A stretch of 52,530 nucleotides of DNA from Pseudomonadota bacterium. Its GTDB lineage: Bacteria > Desulfobacterota > Binatia > UBA12015. A program made the position numbers and the translations under genes. How positions within the stretch are numbered: the stretch's first letter is position 1; each line of letters opens with the position of its first letter. The notes below the pieces were generated by a model. The model was not told the DNA's origin. It saw nothing but the letters and a program-made list of their open reading frames with translations, and ran no database searches. Below are positions 43,085 through 52,090 of this stretch, piece by piece. The stretch spans positions 1 to 52,530 of the forward strand of contig SXLG01000066.1 in assembly GCA_005777805.1 (NCBI GenBank), in the 5' to 3' direction.

Positions 43085-44874
43085 GAAACCATCTGGACGA
43101 CCGAATCGCCGTGGTGGCGCAGGACGAAGCGCGCATCCTCGACGATCTTGCGCTTGGCCTCTCGCTTGACGACGAAATTGCCGAGATAGAGCACGTCCAT
43201 CTCCGAGCGACTGAAGGTATTGAAGGCGTTGGCGGGGGTCTCGACGATCGGCTCGCCCTTGAGGTTGAAGCTGGTATTGAGCACGACCGGCACGCCGGTG
43301 GCGGCGCCGAACTTCTCGATCATGCCGTGATAGAGCGGGTTGGTATCCCGCTGCACCGTCTGGAGGCGGCCTGTGCCATCGACGTGGGTGATCGCCGGGA
43401 TCACCTCACGCTTCTGCTCCACCACCGGGACGACGTAGAGCATGAATCGCGCGGGAAACTGGTCGATCGCATCGGGCAGCTCGAAGAACTCCTCACAGCG
43501 CTCGGCAAGCACGCTCGGCGCGAAGGGCCGGAACGCCTCGCGGAACTTGATTTTGGCATTGACGACGTCTTTCATCTCGGCGCGACGCGGATCGGCGATG
43601 ATCGAGCGCGCCCCGAGTGCACGCGGTCCCCACTCGAAGCGTCCCTGCATCCACCCGCAGACCCGGCCCCCGAGAAGGTCGTCGACGACGCGATCGGTAA
43701 AGCGCTCCGCGTCGTCGATCTGCTCGTGGGCAATACCCTCCCGGCGCAGGAAGTCGGCGATCTGGGATTCGCTGTACTCGCTGCCGAGATAGGCGTGGCC
43801 GAGGGCCGCGGCACGCGGCCGCCCCAGAACCTGATGGTACGCCCAAAGGGCGGCACCGATGGCGCCACCGTCGTCTCCCGGTGCCGGCGGCACGTAGATC
43901 CGGTCGAAGCCTGCCTCGCGCAGAATCTTGGCGTTGGCAACCGAGTTCAGCGCGACGCCACCCGAGAGACACAGATTGCGCAGTCCGCTGCGCTGGCGCA
44001 GCGAGCGCGCCATGCGGATCAGAATGTCCTCGGTCACGGCCTGGATCGACGCGGCCACGTCGCAGTAGAAGGGGTCGAGCGATTTGTCGCCCAGCGCAGG
44101 ATCACGCGGCGCCTGCCCCATCACCGCACAGAAGCGCGGTGAAATCGTCGTGTCGGCCGAGTGCTGGAAGGCAAAATGGTCGAGGTCGAGCCAGTAGGAT
44201 CCATCCGAGCCGACGTGGATCATCCGGTGAATGCGGTCGACGTATCGCGGCACGCCGTAGGGCGCCATGCCCATCAGTTTGTACTCGCCCTCGTTCACCT
44301 CGAAACCGCAGTAGGCCGTGAAGGCGGAGTAGAGCAGCCCGAGAGAATGCGGGAAGCGGCTCTCTTGCTCAAGAGTGATGTTCGTCCCGCGACCGGTGCC
44401 CACGGTGCCCGTGGTCCACTCGCCCGCGCCATCCATCGTGATGATCGCGGCCTCGTCGAAAGGCGAGCAGAAGAACGCCGCCGCCGCGTGCGACATATGA
44501 TGCTCGGCAAAGAGGATCCGCTTCGGATCGATCCCGAGGCGATCGCGGATCAGTGGCTTGATCCAGAGCTTGTCGCCGAGCCACCGCCGCATCGACTCCC
44601 GGAAGACACGCTGCGAGCGCGGGAAGGTGGCAAAGGCCGTGAGCAACAGGCGCTCGAACTTGACGAACGGTTTCTCGTAGAACACGACCCAGTCGACGTC
44701 GTGGATCGAGATCCCGGCACGAGCCAGGCAAAAATCGATCGCGCGCCGCGGAAAGCCGCTGTCGTGCTTGACACGCGAGAAGCGCTCCTCCTCGCCCGCC
44801 GCCACGACCACGCCATCGTGCACCAGCGCCGCGGCGCTGTCGTGGTAGTTGAACGAGAGACCCAGAACGTACAT
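43081..44874 (-). CDS. Carbamoyltransferase (NodU/CmcH/TobZ-like)
   Basis: Transfers a carbamoyl group from carbamoyl phosphate via carbamoyl-AMP to a hydroxyl of a sugar or secondary metabolite. The Kae1-like half shows LGLSFNYHDSAAALVHDG, the metal motif EHHMSHAAAAFFCSPF, ITMDGAGEW and EVNEGEYKLMGMAPYG. LSGGVALNSVANAKI and PAPGDDGGAIGAALWA follow; the C-terminal YrdC-like half has FEWGPRALGARSIIADPR and VVLNTSFNLKGEPIV. The ATG at 44874 has GGAGG at 6 nt and gives 597 aa; the 55 earlier residues in the ORF track are spurious. The stop overlaps lhr by 4 bp. No biosynthetic cluster surrounds it, so a cell-surface glycan substrate is as likely as a natural product. Confidence 0.93.
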   Translation of the reverse strand: MYVLGLSFNYHDSAAALVHDGVVVAAGEEERFSRVKHDSGFPRRAIDFCLARAGISIHDVDWVVFYEKPFVKFERLLLTAFATFPRSQRVFRESMRRWLGDKLWIKPLIRDRLGIDPKRILFAEHHMSHAAAAFFCSPFDEAAIITMDGAGEWTTGTVGTGRGTNITLEQESRFPHSLGLLYSAFTAYCGFEVNEGEYKLMGMAPYGVPRYVDRIHRMIHVGSDGSYWLDLDHFAFQHSADTTISPRFCAVMGQAPRDPALGDKSLDPFYCDVAASIQAVTEDILIRMARSLRQRSGLRNLCLSGGVALNSVANAKILREAGFDRIYVPPAPGDDGGAIGAALWAYHQVLGRPRAAALGHAYLGSEYSESQIADFLRREGIAHEQIDDAERFTDRVVDDLLGGRVCGWMQGRFEWGPRALGARSIIADPRRAEMKDVVNAKIKFREAFRPFAPSVLAERCEEFFELPDAIDQFPARFMLYVVPVVEQKREVIPAITHVDGTGRLQTVQRDTNPLYHGMIEKFGAATGVPVVLNTSFNLKGEPIVETPANAFNTFSRSEMDVLYLGNFVVKREAKRKIVEDARFVLRHHGDSVVQMVS

Positions 44875-45238
44875 CGGCGCCTCCCGCGGACGTGCGACGC
44901 AAGCTCGGCGGGGGCATCGCCGACCACCGCCACCGCGCGACCACAGGCTGAGGCTCCGTCTACCCGATGCCGCGGGCTCACTCCATGGGCGCGGCGCAGG
45001 TCCGGCGGTGTGGGGAAGGCCGCGCGCAGGAGGCGTCACTCCGCAGCACGGCGCGGGTGAGGAGTGTGCGCCCGCCCTCCGCCACGACTTCCGAGCTCGC
45101 CGCCATGACGACCCGGGCCCAAGTCAGGAGTGTGCGGCCGGCGGTCGCCACCACCTGCCGCCGCGCGACCTCGATCAGGCGGTGCGCCCGTCCGGCGGGC
45201 GGAGTCCGCCCGGTTGATGCTGCAGCTTGCGGTCTCGG
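44875..45238. repeat. Intergenic region with a 66-bp-spaced direct repeat
   Basis: About 360 bp without a gene. AGGAGTGTGCGsCCG starts at 45060 and again at 45126, each followed by CGCCACnAC-like sequence. The region holds the promoter for the carbamoyltransferase-lhr pair on the minus strand. Confidence 0.5.
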
Positions 45239-46138
45239 TCAGGCCGTCTGCGCACGTTGGGCAAGGCCGCGGTAGTGGGCCTCGCGCGGGTCGAGCCAGA
45301 GCGGCCGGCCGGACGTCCCGACCGGGACGGCGTCGCGCGGCGGGCGCGCACCCTCACCACACAACGTCTCGAGTTCGGGCTCAGTCAGGCTGCCAAACCG
45401 CGCCAGCGCCTCTCCCGGCGCGGGATCGGGACGCCGGGCTCGTTCCAGATGCGGCGCCACGGCGAGCAGTGCGCTCTCGTAGACTTCGGCCGGCTTCCAC
45501 CCCGGGATCGTGCGCTCACCGGCCGGCCCGCGCAAGATCAAGGTCGGCAGCGCGAAGCGAAGCCCCTCGGCATCCACCACGGCCCGCCCACTGCCCTCGC
45601 CGATCTCGTCGAGGTCGAGGACCTCGGAAACAGGCTGGCGAGCAGCTCTCGCGTCCTCCCGCAAAGTCTCTTCGACATCACGCGAGGCCGCCCGGGCGAG
45701 CAGGCGCCAGAGGTCGGCCTCGGGCAGGACGCCGCGTAAAGCACCATGCATCTCGGCGGCCGAATCGGGGATCACGCCCCATACAAAAATGGATTCACGC
45801 AAGCGGCGCAGCACTTCGAGACCAAGTTCGGGGGCCCGGGCAAGTGCCGCCGCGACAACCCGACAGAGGCGGCGCGTGTCGGACAGAGGCTGCGTTAGCG
45901 TCACGGGTGCAGGCATCGCCGTATGGCCCGAAATCGTCCGCCAAGCAGCGAGTTGGGCGGTGATCGCGACGGCCTCTTCCCCCGGGGGATGCTGCGACCA
46001 CAGGCCCGCCAGCACGATCCGCCATTCGAGCCGCAGCCCGAAGCGCCAGCGCAGCCGCCGTAATTTAGGCTCGCTGCCCCAACACCAGGCGCACGCGGGA
46101 TCGGTGACCTCGACGACCTCGACCCCTGCCCCCAACAT
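45239..46138 (-). CDS. DsbA-family thioredoxin-like protein (SpxH/FrnE-like)
   Basis: Thioredoxin fold with an inserted helical domain. The ATG at 46138 opens MLGAGVEVVEVTDPACAWCWGSEPKLRRL, where DPxCxWCWGxEP is the mark of the Thioredoxin_5 / SpxH-like group; the active site is CAWC. No signal peptide precedes it, so it is cytosolic. The cis-Pro segment is RFALPTLILRG. 299 aa from this start; the ORF track begin at 46372 adds 78 residues with an unrelated Cys-rich stretch. SpxH-type proteins act as protease adaptors or disulfide isomerases; which applies is unknown. Upstream of the carbamoyltransferase on the same strand, about 360 bp away. Confidence 0.8.
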   Translation of the reverse strand: MLGAGVEVVEVTDPACAWCWGSEPKLRRLRWRFGLRLEWRIVLAGLWSQHPPGEEAVAITAQLAAWRTISGHTAMPAPVTLTQPLSDTRRLCRVVAAALARAPELGLEVLRRLRESIFVWGVIPDSAAEMHGALRGVLPEADLWRLLARAASRDVEETLREDARAARQPVSEVLDLDEIGEGSGRAVVDAEGLRFALPTLILRGPAGERTIPGWKPAEVYESALLAVAPHLERARRPDPAPGEALARFGSLTEPELETLCGEGARPPRDAVPVGTSGRPLWLDPREAHYRGLAQRAQTA

Positions 46139-46517
46139 GACCTTGGCCTTATGGCACTCCCGAGCGTTTGCAGGGAAGTCAGGGAATTGCGGACCCGAGG
46201 GAAACCGGGCTCGCCGGCCGCAAGAAGCGCACGAACACTGCTCGAGGCGCGGCGCGATGAACCGCATCGCGTCGCGCCAACCGGGCGGCCCCGAGTGTCT
46301 GGCGACGCTCCGAGTCCCACTCCTCGGTCCAGTCTCTTGGTGGACTGCGCCAAGATCGCGCAGTGGCAGCAATCAAGGGTACTTCGCCGACACTCGATTC
46401 CAGCCTCGCCACCGACCGTGCCTGCTCGGCCAGGCTGCGGGGCGGGACATCTCACCGGGAGGCACTCGCCGCAGCGCGCCGCTCGACGGACTGCGCCTGC
46501 TCGGCCAGACTGCGGGC
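46139..46517. repeat. Intergenic region with 75-bp-spaced repeat before VTT gene
   Basis: GCCTGCTCGGCCAG occurs at 46420 and 46495, followed by (G/A)CTGCGGG. No independent gene is seen. If the VTT protein starts earlier (ATG 46257) this repeat would be coding and in frame (25 residues). Confidence 0.5.
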
Positions 46518-47234
46518 GTGAAGGACTGGACCGCGGGAGGGGATCCCGCCCTGCCGGCCGAAATCCGCCGGCCTCGTCGAGCGGGCATCCAAGAGCAGAA
46601 CACCACCGCGGCGACGAACGGCCCGGCCCTTGGTAGCGAACCAGGTCGCGGGACCGGAGCAGCGGACGCCCCGGAACAGAATCGCCGCTCCCCGCGGGTC
46701 GCGCTCGCCGCACTGGCCTTGCTCGGTGTGGGTGGCTTGGTCGTGACCACGCTCGGCGGCCTCGACCATCTCGCGGCCTTGCGCGACCGCCGCGGTGCGA
46801 TCGCCGGCCTGGCACTCGTCCCGCTCCAGACCCTGATGTCGGTGTCGTTCTCGCCCATCCCGAGTGACGCCGTGGCACTCGTCATCGCCTCGCTCTGCGG
46901 TTTCTGGGCCGGCAGCGTCCTCATCTGGATCGGTTGGATGGCCGGCGCCGTCGTGCAGTACGAGTTGGCCCGGCACGCCGGGGCCGACGGGAGCGCGGAG
47001 CGACTTCGCGCCCGACTCCCCAGACGCCTGCGGACGCTTGATCCGAGCCATCCCCTGTTCCTGATCTGCACCCGCTGGCTGCCGCTCGGGCCGCATATCG
47101 TGGGCACGCTGGCGGGTGCGCTGGGCGTGCCGCGGGTGCGCTACCTCGGCTCGGCCGCCCTCGCGACCCTACCCGTGAGCTTGCTGGTCGCGGCGATGGG
47201 CGCCGGCATCGGCACTTGGCTGACGAATCCTTGA
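46518..47234 (+). CDS. VTT-domain (DedA/TVP38-like) membrane protein
   Basis: The C-terminal 180 residues form a VTT (SNARE-associated Golgi-type) domain: FSPIPSDAVALVIASLCGFWAGSVLIWIGW, a polar YELARHAG helix break and TRWLPLGPHIVGTLAGALGV, the re-entrant Pro/Gly signature. DedA-type proteins are inner-membrane lipid flippases or transporters. The start is unclear: the GTG at 46518 gives 238 aa with a 55-residue polar N-terminus; ATG 46257 would give a longer tail containing repeats. No ribosome site helps. A strong hairpin follows the stop. Confidence 0.75.
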   Translation: MKDWTAGGDPALPAEIRRPRRAGIQEQNTTAATNGPALGSEPGRGTGAADAPEQNRRSPRVALAALALLGVGGLVVTTLGGLDHLAALRDRRGAIAGLALVPLQTLMSVSFSPIPSDAVALVIASLCGFWAGSVLIWIGWMAGAVVQYELARHAGADGSAERLRARLPRRLRTLDPSHPLFLICTRWLPLGPHIVGTLAGALGVPRVRYLGSAALATLPVSLLVAAMGAGIGTWLTNP

Positions 47235-47262
47235 AAGCGCCGGCCGGGGCCCACTAACGCGC

Positions 47263-47290
47263 CGGGCGGGTGGCTCACGCCACCCGCCCG
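47263..47290 (+). terminator. 12-bp-stem hairpin after VTT gene
   Basis: CGGGCGGGTGGC (47263-47274)/GCCACCCGCCCG (47279-47290), 4-nt loop, about 30 bp past the stop. No clear T run. Confidence 0.6.
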
Positions 47291-47586
47291 CGCCCGCAAT
47301 CCCGAGCTGCCGGACACGTCTCCGCCAGAGCGTCCCCGAGCAGGACCAGTCTAGGCAGGTTGCCCTGGCGAGAACAATGGTTTCGCCTACGACAGACGAG
47401 AACTCCCGGCCGCGGCGAATTGGGGTCGCCGGCGGTGCGCCCCGAAGTGGCACCGAAGTGCACTTTATGACTTCCCCACCAAGTGCCGATGGTGAACCTT
47501 GGGCTCCTCACAGTTCGGGGGCTCCAGCCGGGGCCCTTGCCACCCCGTTCCCCTTCTCTTTCATCTCGTTCGGAGGACATCCATTC

Positions 47587-48720
47587 ATGAGCAAGCCGGT
47601 CGTCATTATCCCCTCGATCCGCACCATCGAGGCGGACCGCATCGCCGCGATCCCCGAGGACGTCGACATTTTCGTGGTCGATGACTCCGACGGAAACATC
47701 AAACCCTCGCGAGACCGGATGACGGTCTTCACCTACGCCGACCAGCGCGAGGTCATGGGCAAGGACTACGACCTCATCCCGCACAAGACGGCGGCCTGTC
47801 GTAACTTTGCCTTCTACTACATCTACAAGCATACGGATCACGACCTCATCATCACGCTCGATGACGACGTCTTCTGTCCGCCCGATTTCATGTCGGCCTA
47901 CTCCGCAATCGGCACGACCCGCGAGTTCCCGAACGTCGAGGTCGACGGCTGGTACAACACCATCGACTTCATGGGTGTGCGTGGCGATGGCGGCCGCGAG
48001 ATCTACCCGCGCGGCTTCCCCTACTGGCTGCGCAGTCCGCTGGAGAAGCGCTTCGGCACAGCCACCGGCCGGCTGGTCTGCATCATGGGCTTGTGGACCA
48101 ACGTGCTCGACTACGACGGCCTGGACAAGTATCTGTTCGAGGATTACCGCTCGCTGCACCACGAAGCGAAGCTGGTGGAACCGCTACTCACTGTCGGCAC
48201 GCCGAAGTGCCCGACCAAGTTCTCGTTCTGCGCGATGAACTTTGCGTTCCACCGCGACATGCTGCCCGCCGCCTATCAGATGCCGATGGACCGTGAGATC
48301 GCACCGGGCTACCCGATCTGGCGCTTCGACGACATCTGGGCCGGCTATGTGATCGAGGCCCTGGTCCACAAACGGGGCGGCGCCGACGTGATCGGCATCG
48401 GCAATCCGGTCGGCACGCACCTCAAGGAAGGCAACCTCGTTCGCGAGGTGCACGGCGAGCACTACGGCCACCTGATGTCGCCCTACTTCTACGACATGAT
48501 CGAAACCGGCGTCGCGGCCATCGCGCCGGGCAGCTACGCCGCGATGTACCAGGATCTCTTCGGCACGCTCTCGGCGAACTTCACGAAGATCGCCGACGAC
48601 CTGCGTTGCCCGGAACTCTACCGCGGCTACTTCCGGGAGACCTTCGAGCGGCTCCACCGCTGGGCGGTGCTCTTCGATCGCGAGGATTCGTCGAGCGAGC
48701 GGCGCAGCGCGGTCGGCTGA
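47587..48720 (+). CDS. GT75 family protein (reversibly glycosylated polypeptide / UDP-arabinopyranose mutase-like)
   Basis: Homologue of plant RGP/UAM proteins, which interconvert UDP-arabinopyranose and UDP-arabinofuranose and carry a self-glycosylated Arg. Matches seen: LDDDVFCPPDF (the DDD metal motif, residues 91-95), YPRGFPYWLR (plants RGYPFSLR; Arg142 would be the glycosylated Arg), GLWTNVLDYD (plants GLWLNIPDYD), FCAMNFAFHRD (plants CGMNLAFDR) and WRFDDIWAGYVI (plants RYDDMWAGW). The ATG at 47587 follows GGAGG by 9 nt and gives 377 aa; the 70 earlier residues in the ORF track are spurious. Cytosolic. The sugar nucleotide in this organism is not known; an arabinofuranose-containing glycan is the simplest reading. 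Flanked by strong terminators, so monocistronic. Confidence 0.88.
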   Translation: MSKPVVIIPSIRTIEADRIAAIPEDVDIFVVDDSDGNIKPSRDRMTVFTYADQREVMGKDYDLIPHKTAACRNFAFYYIYKHTDHDLIITLDDDVFCPPDFMSAYSAIGTTREFPNVEVDGWYNTIDFMGVRGDGGREIYPRGFPYWLRSPLEKRFGTATGRLVCIMGLWTNVLDYDGLDKYLFEDYRSLHHEAKLVEPLLTVGTPKCPTKFSFCAMNFAFHRDMLPAAYQMPMDREIAPGYPIWRFDDIWAGYVIEALVHKRGGADVIGIGNPVGTHLKEGNLVREVHGEHYGHLMSPYFYDMIETGVAAIAPGSYAAMYQDLFGTLSANFTKIADDLRCPELYRGYFRETFERLHRWAVLFDREDSSSERRSAVG

Positions 48721-48745
48721 GCGGCCCGCCTGACTTCTCTCACGG

Positions 48746-48784
48746 GAGACGGGGGAGTGGGGCCGCGGCCCCGCCCCCCGTCTC
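48746..48784 (+). terminator. Long GC hairpin after GT75 gene
   Basis: GAGACGGGGG (48746-48755)/CCCCCGTCTC (48775-48784) with an inner GGGGCCGCGGCCCC palindrome, 25 bp past the stop. Confidence 0.7.
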
Positions 48785-48785
48785 T

Positions 48786-48985
48786 CTCATCGCTCGCGTC
48801 GACCGGCGCTTCTGCGAAGAAGGCCCGCTGGATAGGGCCTGCCCTGCGACGGCCCACTTTCATCGCTCGCGTCGAAAGGCACGCTGCGAAGATCCGGGCG
48901 GGGTGGCGCAGGGCTGCGCGAACCCCAACTCTCATCGTTCACGCCGACGGGCGCGCTCGGCTGCAAGCCCCGACGGGCTTCGGGC
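48786..48985 (+). repeat. Three intergenic direct repeats, 72-75 bp period
   Basis: CATCGCTCGCGTCGA-type cores at 48786, 48861 and 48933 (spacing 75 and 72), each followed by GGCGC...CTGC(G)AAG. The region lies between the GT75 terminator and the DASS transporter; no gene is seen in it. Confidence 0.75.
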
Positions 48986-49009
48986 GGTCGTCTGAGATAG
49001 CGAGGCTCG

Positions 49010-50518
49010 ATGGCCATCCCGACCTCCGCCACCGAGGGTCGCTTCGACCTCTGGCGTCGACGCGCCGGATTCTTGCTGGCACCTCTCGCCTTCACCCTGG
49101 CCTGGCAAGCCGCGAGCGCCTTGCCCCGGCCGGCGCACCGGCTGGCGGCCATCCTCGCCACGGTGATTGTCCTCTGGGTCAGCGAGGCCCTGCCGCTCGC
49201 AATCACGGCATTTCTCGGCGTCGCTGCGGCCGTCGTGCTCGGCGTAGCGCCGGCAGGGGTGGCCTTCGCGCCCTTCGCCGATCCACTCATTTTTCTCTTT
49301 GTCGGCACCTTCATCCTGGCGCGGGCGATTTTCTTCCACGGCCTCGATCGCCGCTTCGCCTTCGCGATCCTCGGCCTCGGGTGGGTCGGCCAGAGCCCCG
49401 GGCGAGTGCTGGCGGCGTACGCGCTGGTCACCTGCGTGCTCTCGATGTGGATCAGCAACACCGCCACCACCGCCATGATGTTCCCGATCGGCGTAGCCCT
49501 GCTCTCGTTCATGGAATCGCACGGCGGACTCACGCAAGCGCCACGCTTCGCCAGCGTGCTCCTGCTCGCCAACGCGTTTGCGGCCTCGATCGGCGGTCTC
49601 GCGACCCCGGTCGGCACACCGCCCAACCTGATCGGGATCGGTTTCCTGCGGCGCGAAACCGCGGTCGATCTGAGCTTCTTCTCGTGGATGGCACTCGGCG
49701 TCCCGGTGGTCGTGCTGCTTCTCACTGTTTCACTCCTTGACTTCTGGCGATCAGGTGTTCCCCGCAACTCGGCGATGCCGGCAGTGGCCGCGATGGTCGC
49801 CCGCGAGCGGGAATCGCTCGGGCCGTGGACACGCGGCCAGCGCAACACGGTCGTGGCGTTCGGCCTCACGGTCGCATTCTGGATCCTGCCCGGCATCGTC
49901 GCGCTCATCGTCGGCGAGCAACACCCGCTCTACCAGCAACTCACGGGCGCTCTGCCCGAGGGCGTGGTGGCGTTGCTCGGTGCGAGCCTGCTCTTCCTGT
50001 TGCCGGTCGATCTTCGTCACCATAAATTTACGCTTGACTGGGATGAAGCCGTGCGCATCGACTGGTGGATCGTCTTCCTCTACGGCGGCGGCATCGCGCT
50101 CGGGACGCTCTGCTTCAAGACCGGTCTCGCCGAAGCGATGGGACGCGGCCTGACCGGTCTGCTCGGGGTTCAGAGCGATTTCGGCCTGCTCGTGCTCGCC
50201 ACCTCGATCGCGGTCGTGCTCTCGGAGACGACGAGCAACACCGCCTCGGCCAACATGGTGGTTCCGGTGGTGATCGCCATCGCCCGATCGGCCGGACTCG
50301 ACCCGGTTCTACCCGCGGTGGGCGCGACGATGGGCGCCTCGCTCGGGTTCATGCTGCCGGTTTCGACGCCGTGCAACGCCATCGTCTACGCCTCTGGCCG
50401 GATTCCGCTCTCGACAATGATGCGGCACGGCATCGTGCTCGACGTACTCGGCGTGATCGCGGTCGTGTCGGTGCTGTGGACCCTCGGGCCACTCGTTCTG
50501 ACCGCGGCGTCGGGCTGA
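49010..50518 (+). CDS. DASS/SLC13 family sodium:dicarboxylate symporter
   Basis: Inner-membrane anion transporter with two repeats. The substrate and sodium signatures are visible: MWISNTATTAMMFPIG in the first half and LSETTSNTASANMVVP in the second (SNT-type motifs). TPVGTPPNLIGIG and MLPVSTPCNAIVYASG form the matching hairpin regions. 502 aa and about eleven helices, typical length. ATG at 49010 with GAGG upstream. Likely cargo is succinate, malate or other dicarboxylates, which would fit the TCA gene in the window, but the selectivity cannot be read. Convergent with the beta-helix gene (13 bp gap). Confidence 0.92.
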   Translation: MAIPTSATEGRFDLWRRRAGFLLAPLAFTLAWQAASALPRPAHRLAAILATVIVLWVSEALPLAITAFLGVAAAVVLGVAPAGVAFAPFADPLIFLFVGTFILARAIFFHGLDRRFAFAILGLGWVGQSPGRVLAAYALVTCVLSMWISNTATTAMMFPIGVALLSFMESHGGLTQAPRFASVLLLANAFAASIGGLATPVGTPPNLIGIGFLRRETAVDLSFFSWMALGVPVVVLLLTVSLLDFWRSGVPRNSAMPAVAAMVARERESLGPWTRGQRNTVVAFGLTVAFWILPGIVALIVGEQHPLYQQLTGALPEGVVALLGASLLFLLPVDLRHHKFTLDWDEAVRIDWWIVFLYGGGIALGTLCFKTGLAEAMGRGLTGLLGVQSDFGLLVLATSIAVVLSETTSNTASANMVVPVVIAIARSAGLDPVLPAVGATMGASLGFMLPVSTPCNAIVYASGRIPLSTMMRHGIVLDVLGVIAVVSVLWTLGPLVLTAASG

Positions 50519-50531
50519 CCGGGGACGGCCC

Positions 50532-52031
50532 TCAGCGCACGCGCAGGCGGAGCTTCTTCTGCCTGGACTCGGCGAAGAAGCCATCGGTAACGAGCAGCAG
50601 GGCGTCATAGACACCCGCGCCGAGGGCCACCTCGACGCGCACCGTGGCCGGATCGACAGCACCAAAGTTCCACTCGTCGATCAGCGCGCCGTCGGGAAAG
50701 CGCCGCAGCTCCATCTGGTAGGCCGCAAGGCCCGCCGAGACCCCATGCGATTTGAGAGCCGAGAGTTCGATCCGCCGCGGCGGGCCCCGTTCCAGAACCG
50801 ACTGGCGCAACGCCGCCACGGGCCGCCGCAGCCGGCTCGGACAGGCGCCAAATTGGAGAGCCGCGAAATCGACATCGATCGGCCCCACCACGCGATCGTG
50901 ATTCAGATCGGCCGCGGGGTTCCAGGCCGGGTCTCCCGGAGACGTCGCCTGAGCCAGCGAGACTGCCGCGATGTCGGAACCGTCGACAAAGCCATCGCCG
51001 GCGATGTCGGCGTTGCAGCCGGGGTGGACCACGGAAACGCCCGCCGGCGGTGCACCGAGGGGCAGACGCACGGGCCGATCGAGCTGCACCGGCGCGTTGG
51101 TCTCGAGCGGAGTCCCGCAGTCACCAAAATAAAGCCGATCGGCCACCGTACCGCCCGCGAGTACATCGAGACACGTCTCGCCGGGTGCGTCGATCCGCAC
51201 CATCGAGAGGACGGTTCCGGTCGAACGCGCACCGATACGCAGAGTGCCCTCGAATTGGTCGTAAGAGAAAGAATTTCCGAGGTCGTCATCTTCGAGCCAG
51301 TGCAACGGGGCTTCGAGAAATTGATTCCCCGAGAAGCGATTCTCGTCCGAATCGCGCATCTCGAGCCCCTGGTGGCCGCCGCGCGTCGTGTTGTTCTGGA
51401 TGTCGTTGCGATCGGCATGAATGACGTAGAGCTGCTCGAAACCGTTGTCGGCGACGAGATTATCGCGAACCGCCACGCCCTCGGAGCTCGTGAGGTGGAT
51501 CCCTTCGTTGCCGTTCGCGAGCACCTGGTTGCGGTGAACGATGACGTCGTGCGAGCTGGCGACGTCGATCCCGTAGCCCGTGCCGTTGACCTCCGGGTCG
51601 AACCAGCCGTTGTCACGCACCAGGTTGTCTTCGACCGTCACGTCCGACGAGTTGTTGACGTAGATCCCCCACCAGAAGCCCGAGACGACGCAGCCGCGCA
51701 GGGTCGAGCCGGTCACGGGGCGCGTGCTGGATCCCGTCTTGATCCCGAACTCCTGCCTGGTCGCGTCCGCCGGCCCCAGAATGGAGTAGCCGGCGCAGTC
51801 GAGCACGACGTCGGAATCGAGCCTGAGGCCGACCAGCTCGTCGCCTCCCCCCTCCGGCCACACGCACGGGCCGATATCGGCCGTGAGCACGGTGTCCGCG
51901 ACGACCCGGTCGCCACAAGCACACGGCACCACCCCGCCGCAGTCGGCGGTACGGGCGGTGCCGACGAGCCCAAGCGCCAGCACCAGAGCCAGCGGGCCGA
52001 TCCAGAGGTGGCGGCGAACGCGTTCGTGCAT
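50532..52031 (-). CDS. Secreted right-handed beta-helix protein with dockerin-like calcium loops
   Basis: Signal peptide (WIGPLALVLALGLVGTARTA) then NosD/pectate-lyase-type repeats: GCVVSGFWWGIYVNNSSDVTVEDN, DVIVHRNQVLANGNEGIHL, EGVAVRDNLVADNG, DRNDIQNNTTRGGHQG. A region with two Ca-loop-like motifs follows (DIAGDGFVDGSDIAAV and DLNHDRVVGPIDVDFA), the spacing expected of type I dockerin repeats. A final beta-sandwich-like segment ends the 499 aa. ATG at 52031 with GGGAAAG. Probably an extracellular carbohydrate-binding or adhesion protein; no catalytic residues are recognised. An insertion-sequence end lies about 60 bp upstream and could influence its promoter. Confidence 0.85.
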   Translation of the reverse strand: MHERVRRHLWIGPLALVLALGLVGTARTADCGGVVPCACGDRVVADTVLTADIGPCVWPEGGGDELVGLRLDSDVVLDCAGYSILGPADATRQEFGIKTGSSTRPVTGSTLRGCVVSGFWWGIYVNNSSDVTVEDNLVRDNGWFDPEVNGTGYGIDVASSHDVIVHRNQVLANGNEGIHLTSSEGVAVRDNLVADNGFEQLYVIHADRNDIQNNTTRGGHQGLEMRDSDENRFSGNQFLEAPLHWLEDDDLGNSFSYDQFEGTLRIGARSTGTVLSMVRIDAPGETCLDVLAGGTVADRLYFGDCGTPLETNAPVQLDRPVRLPLGAPPAGVSVVHPGCNADIAGDGFVDGSDIAAVSLAQATSPGDPAWNPAADLNHDRVVGPIDVDFAALQFGACPSRLRRPVAALRQSVLERGPPRRIELSALKSHGVSAGLAAYQMELRRFPDGALIDEWNFGAVDPATVRVEVALGAGVYDALLLVTDGFFAESRQKKLRLRVR

Positions 52032-52090
52032 CTTTCCCGCGACGCTAGACGGCCGGCCTGAGATCGCGCAAGAGCGATCGTGAACGCTGT

